From assembly GCF_001280515.1 (NCBI RefSeq), contig NZ_LBIQ01000015.1, forward strand, positions 1 to 64,000: 64,000 nucleotides of DNA. Direction: 5' to 3'. A program made the translations under genes and the position numbers. The first letter of the stretch is position 1, and each line of letters opens with the position of its first letter. Below the pieces are notes generated by a model. That model was not told where the DNA came from. It worked only from the letters and a program-made list of their open reading frames with translations, and did not search any database. This DNA comes from Mangrovimonas sp. ST2L15. GTDB taxonomy: Bacteria > Bacteroidota > Bacteroidia > Flavobacteriales > Flavobacteriaceae. Positions 62,672-64,000 of the stretch are shown one piece after another.

Positions 62672-64000
62672 TTAGTATTGAGGGTTTTGGTTTAATCCAG
62701 ATATATCCACTTCTAACTGAGGAACTGGGAATAATTCATGTTTGCCTGTCACAAATCCATCAATAACTGAAGCCGCTTGACCAGTTCTTACCAAATCAAA
62801 GAACCTATGACCTTCCATGGAAAGTTCTAAATTTCTCTCATTCCAAATAGCTTGAACTAAGGCTTGCCCTGAAGTGCTGATATTATGGTCACTGTTTCCA
62901 AAAGCACGTTGGCGCACTTGGTTCAAGTAATTTCTTGCCAAATCCTCATTGATTCCACCACGAGCATTAGCTTCAGCAGCCATTAGTAATACATCGGCAT
63001 ATCTAATAGCTCTGTAATTATTCAAATAATTTAATTCAGTCTGAGCTCCACTTTCTCCGGCTCTTGGGATATATTTTCTGTTATAATATCCTGTATGTTC
63101 ATAACCTTCAGCATAACTTGCACCAGTTTCAGCTGCCCATGCCTCAATATCCAAGATGGAAGCATCTCTACGGGAATCGGCTTCATCAAAAGAATTATAT
63201 AGATTAGGGGTTGGCAAATTAAAGCTCCACCCTGTTGCAAATTCAGGACCTGAATAAGCTCTTGGCCCATTATGGATAATTCCAAAATTACCCTCACCAC
63301 AGGTTGGGCAACCCCAATCCCACCATTCAGATTCATTAGAATATTGAATTTCAAATACAGATTCTGGACCATTCTCACCAGACTTCAAGAATTGACTGCC
63401 ATAATCAGGCACCAAACTGTAAAGACCAATTACATTTTGTAACATGGACGCAGCTTCAGAAAATTTATCTTGATATAAGTAAACTTTTCCTAGCAAAGCT
63501 TGAGCCGCAGATTTGGTTACGCGTCCTGCTTGGTTTTGAGATGCAGGCAACACGTCAATAGCATTTAGCAAATCGGCTTCAATCTGAGCATAAACTTCCT
63601 CTTTTGAAGCTCTTTGAAGCGTTCCAGTATCAGAGGCATCTAAACGTCTGTCTGTGATCAATGGAACGCCACCAAAGAATTTGACTAATTCAAAATAATA
63701 ATATGATCTTAAAAAATAGGCTTCACCATAAAGTGCTGCTTTGCCATCAAAATCAATTTTGTTTTTGTTTTCTTCCATATAATTAACCCTATTCACGCCT
63801 TCAAAACACCACCTCCAGATAGAGGTTAAATTATCATTTTGAGGGTAGTGGGTCATATCGTCAATTTGTTGCAACCCTATAACGTCTGTGGCGCTTTCGC
63901 CCCCACAAAAAGAATTGTCAGACGCTATATCTCCTATCAAGGTATTTAAGTACAACCATTGTAATGGATCATAACTTCCTATAAGTGCTGCCTGATAATT
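62672..64000 (-). CDS. SusD-like glycan-binding lipoprotein, partial
   Basis: The frame is open to the right edge of the window, so the N-terminus, signal peptide and lipobox are missing. Visible are 442 codons with the RagB/SusD signs: WRWCFEGVNRVNYMEEN, FDGKAALYGEAYFLRSYYYFELVKFFGGVPLI, TKSAAQALLGKVYLYQDKFSEAASML, the C-terminal LNYLNNYRAIRYADVLLMAAEA, WNERNLELSMEGHRFFDLVRTG and PQLEVDISGLNQNPQY. It forms the lid of a SusC outer-membrane importer, whose gene should lie just beyond the window. Confidence 0.95.
   Translation of the reverse strand, partial: NYQAALIGSYDPLQWLYLNTLIGDIASDNSFCGGESATDVIGLQQIDDMTHYPQNDNLTSIWRWCFEGVNRVNYMEENKNKIDFDGKAALYGEAYFLRSYYYFELVKFFGGVPLITDRRLDASDTGTLQRASKEEVYAQIEADLLNAIDVLPASQNQAGRVTKSAAQALLGKVYLYQDKFSEAASMLQNVIGLYSLVPDYGSQFLKSGENGPESVFEIQYSNESEWWDWGCPTCGEGNFGIIHNGPRAYSGPEFATGWSFNLPTPNLYNSFDEADSRRDASILDIEAWAAETGASYAEGYEHTGYYNRKYIPRAGESGAQTELNYLNNYRAIRYADVLLMAAEANARGGINEDLARNYLNQVRQRAFGNSDHNISTSGQALVQAIWNERNLELSMEGHRFFDLVRTGQAASVIDGFVTGKHELFPVPQLEVDISGLNQNPQY

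Noticed and set aside
1-64000. tRNA, rRNA, insertion sequences, prophage, CRISPR
   Set aside because: Looked for typical T-loop strings, transposase or integrase motifs, and long direct repeats; none could be supported by eye. A tRNAscan or ISfinder search would settle it.

Overview
The window reads as chromosomal DNA of a marine-type member of the Flavobacteriaceae (Bacteroidota). It is AT-rich, densely coded and mostly short operons. Many promoters look like the Bacteroidota type (TTG, about 20 nt, TAnnTTTG). The protein families are typical of the group: SusD, GLPGLI, DUF6705-like, DUF5686 with a carboxypeptidase-like regulatory domain, 2TM, and lipoproteins with acidic residues after the lipobox Cys. 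I see no rRNA, tRNA, CRISPR array, insertion sequence, prophage or plasmid gene. The organism call is inference from gene content.

Layout. 1-2.6 kb: the 5' end of a class V aminotransferase-like gene (leftward), a GNAT acetyltransferase, then an OhrR-Ohr-nitroreductase operon for organic peroxide stress with a clear double OhrR operator. 3.0-10.2 kb: rightward genes for small exported or membrane proteins (ankyrin, zinc-ribbon membrane, three unknowns or TPR), a VOC protein, a DmpA-type peptidase, an esterase and a DoxX-like protein. 10.3-18.3 kb: nitrogen assimilation, with gltBD leftward and glnB-amt rightward. 18.4-19.8 kb: metK behind a SAM-II-type riboswitch. 19.8-26.7 kb: an outer-membrane barrel gene and two GLPGLI genes, divergent from a histidine kinase/response regulator pair; the shared intergenic region holds three GTTAAC boxes at exact 10-bp spacing. 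26.7-32.2 kb: an exported unknown protein, deoxynucleoside kinase, App1 phosphatase, membrane pyrophosphatase and soluble pyrophosphatase.

32.5-40.4 kb: M1 peptidase, three tandem DUF6705-like paralogues, a DUF5686 outer-membrane protein and pyruvate dehydrogenase E1 beta. 40.5-50.2 kb: etfBA behind a perfect 22-bp palindrome, a bifunctional nuclease, a nucleoside transporter, thymidylate synthase, a CBM48-like protein, a 2TM-dihydrofolate reductase fusion, an alpha/beta hydrolase, fabD and lspA. 50.2-54.8 kb: a small conserved-looking ORF, a DegT aminotransferase-galE operon, Kdo transferase and a small 11-mer-repeat lipoprotein.

54.9-64.0 kb: a LacI-family regulator and a polysaccharide utilisation locus (SusD, two PKD-type surface lipoproteins, GH16 with the laminarinase-type active site, GH3). 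It most likely handles laminarin or a similar beta-1,3-glucan: surface lipoproteins bind the glucan, GH16 cuts it, SusD and an unseen SusC import oligomers, and GH3 releases glucose. The locus runs off the right edge inside susD.

The most notable signals are the kinase/GLPGLI divergent promoter, the SAM-II leader, the 2TM-DHFR fusion, the tandem modules in the glucan-binding lipoproteins, the etf palindrome and a cluster of overlapping hairpins upstream of the 11-mer-repeat lipoprotein. No wholly new multi-gene system can be proven from sequence alone.
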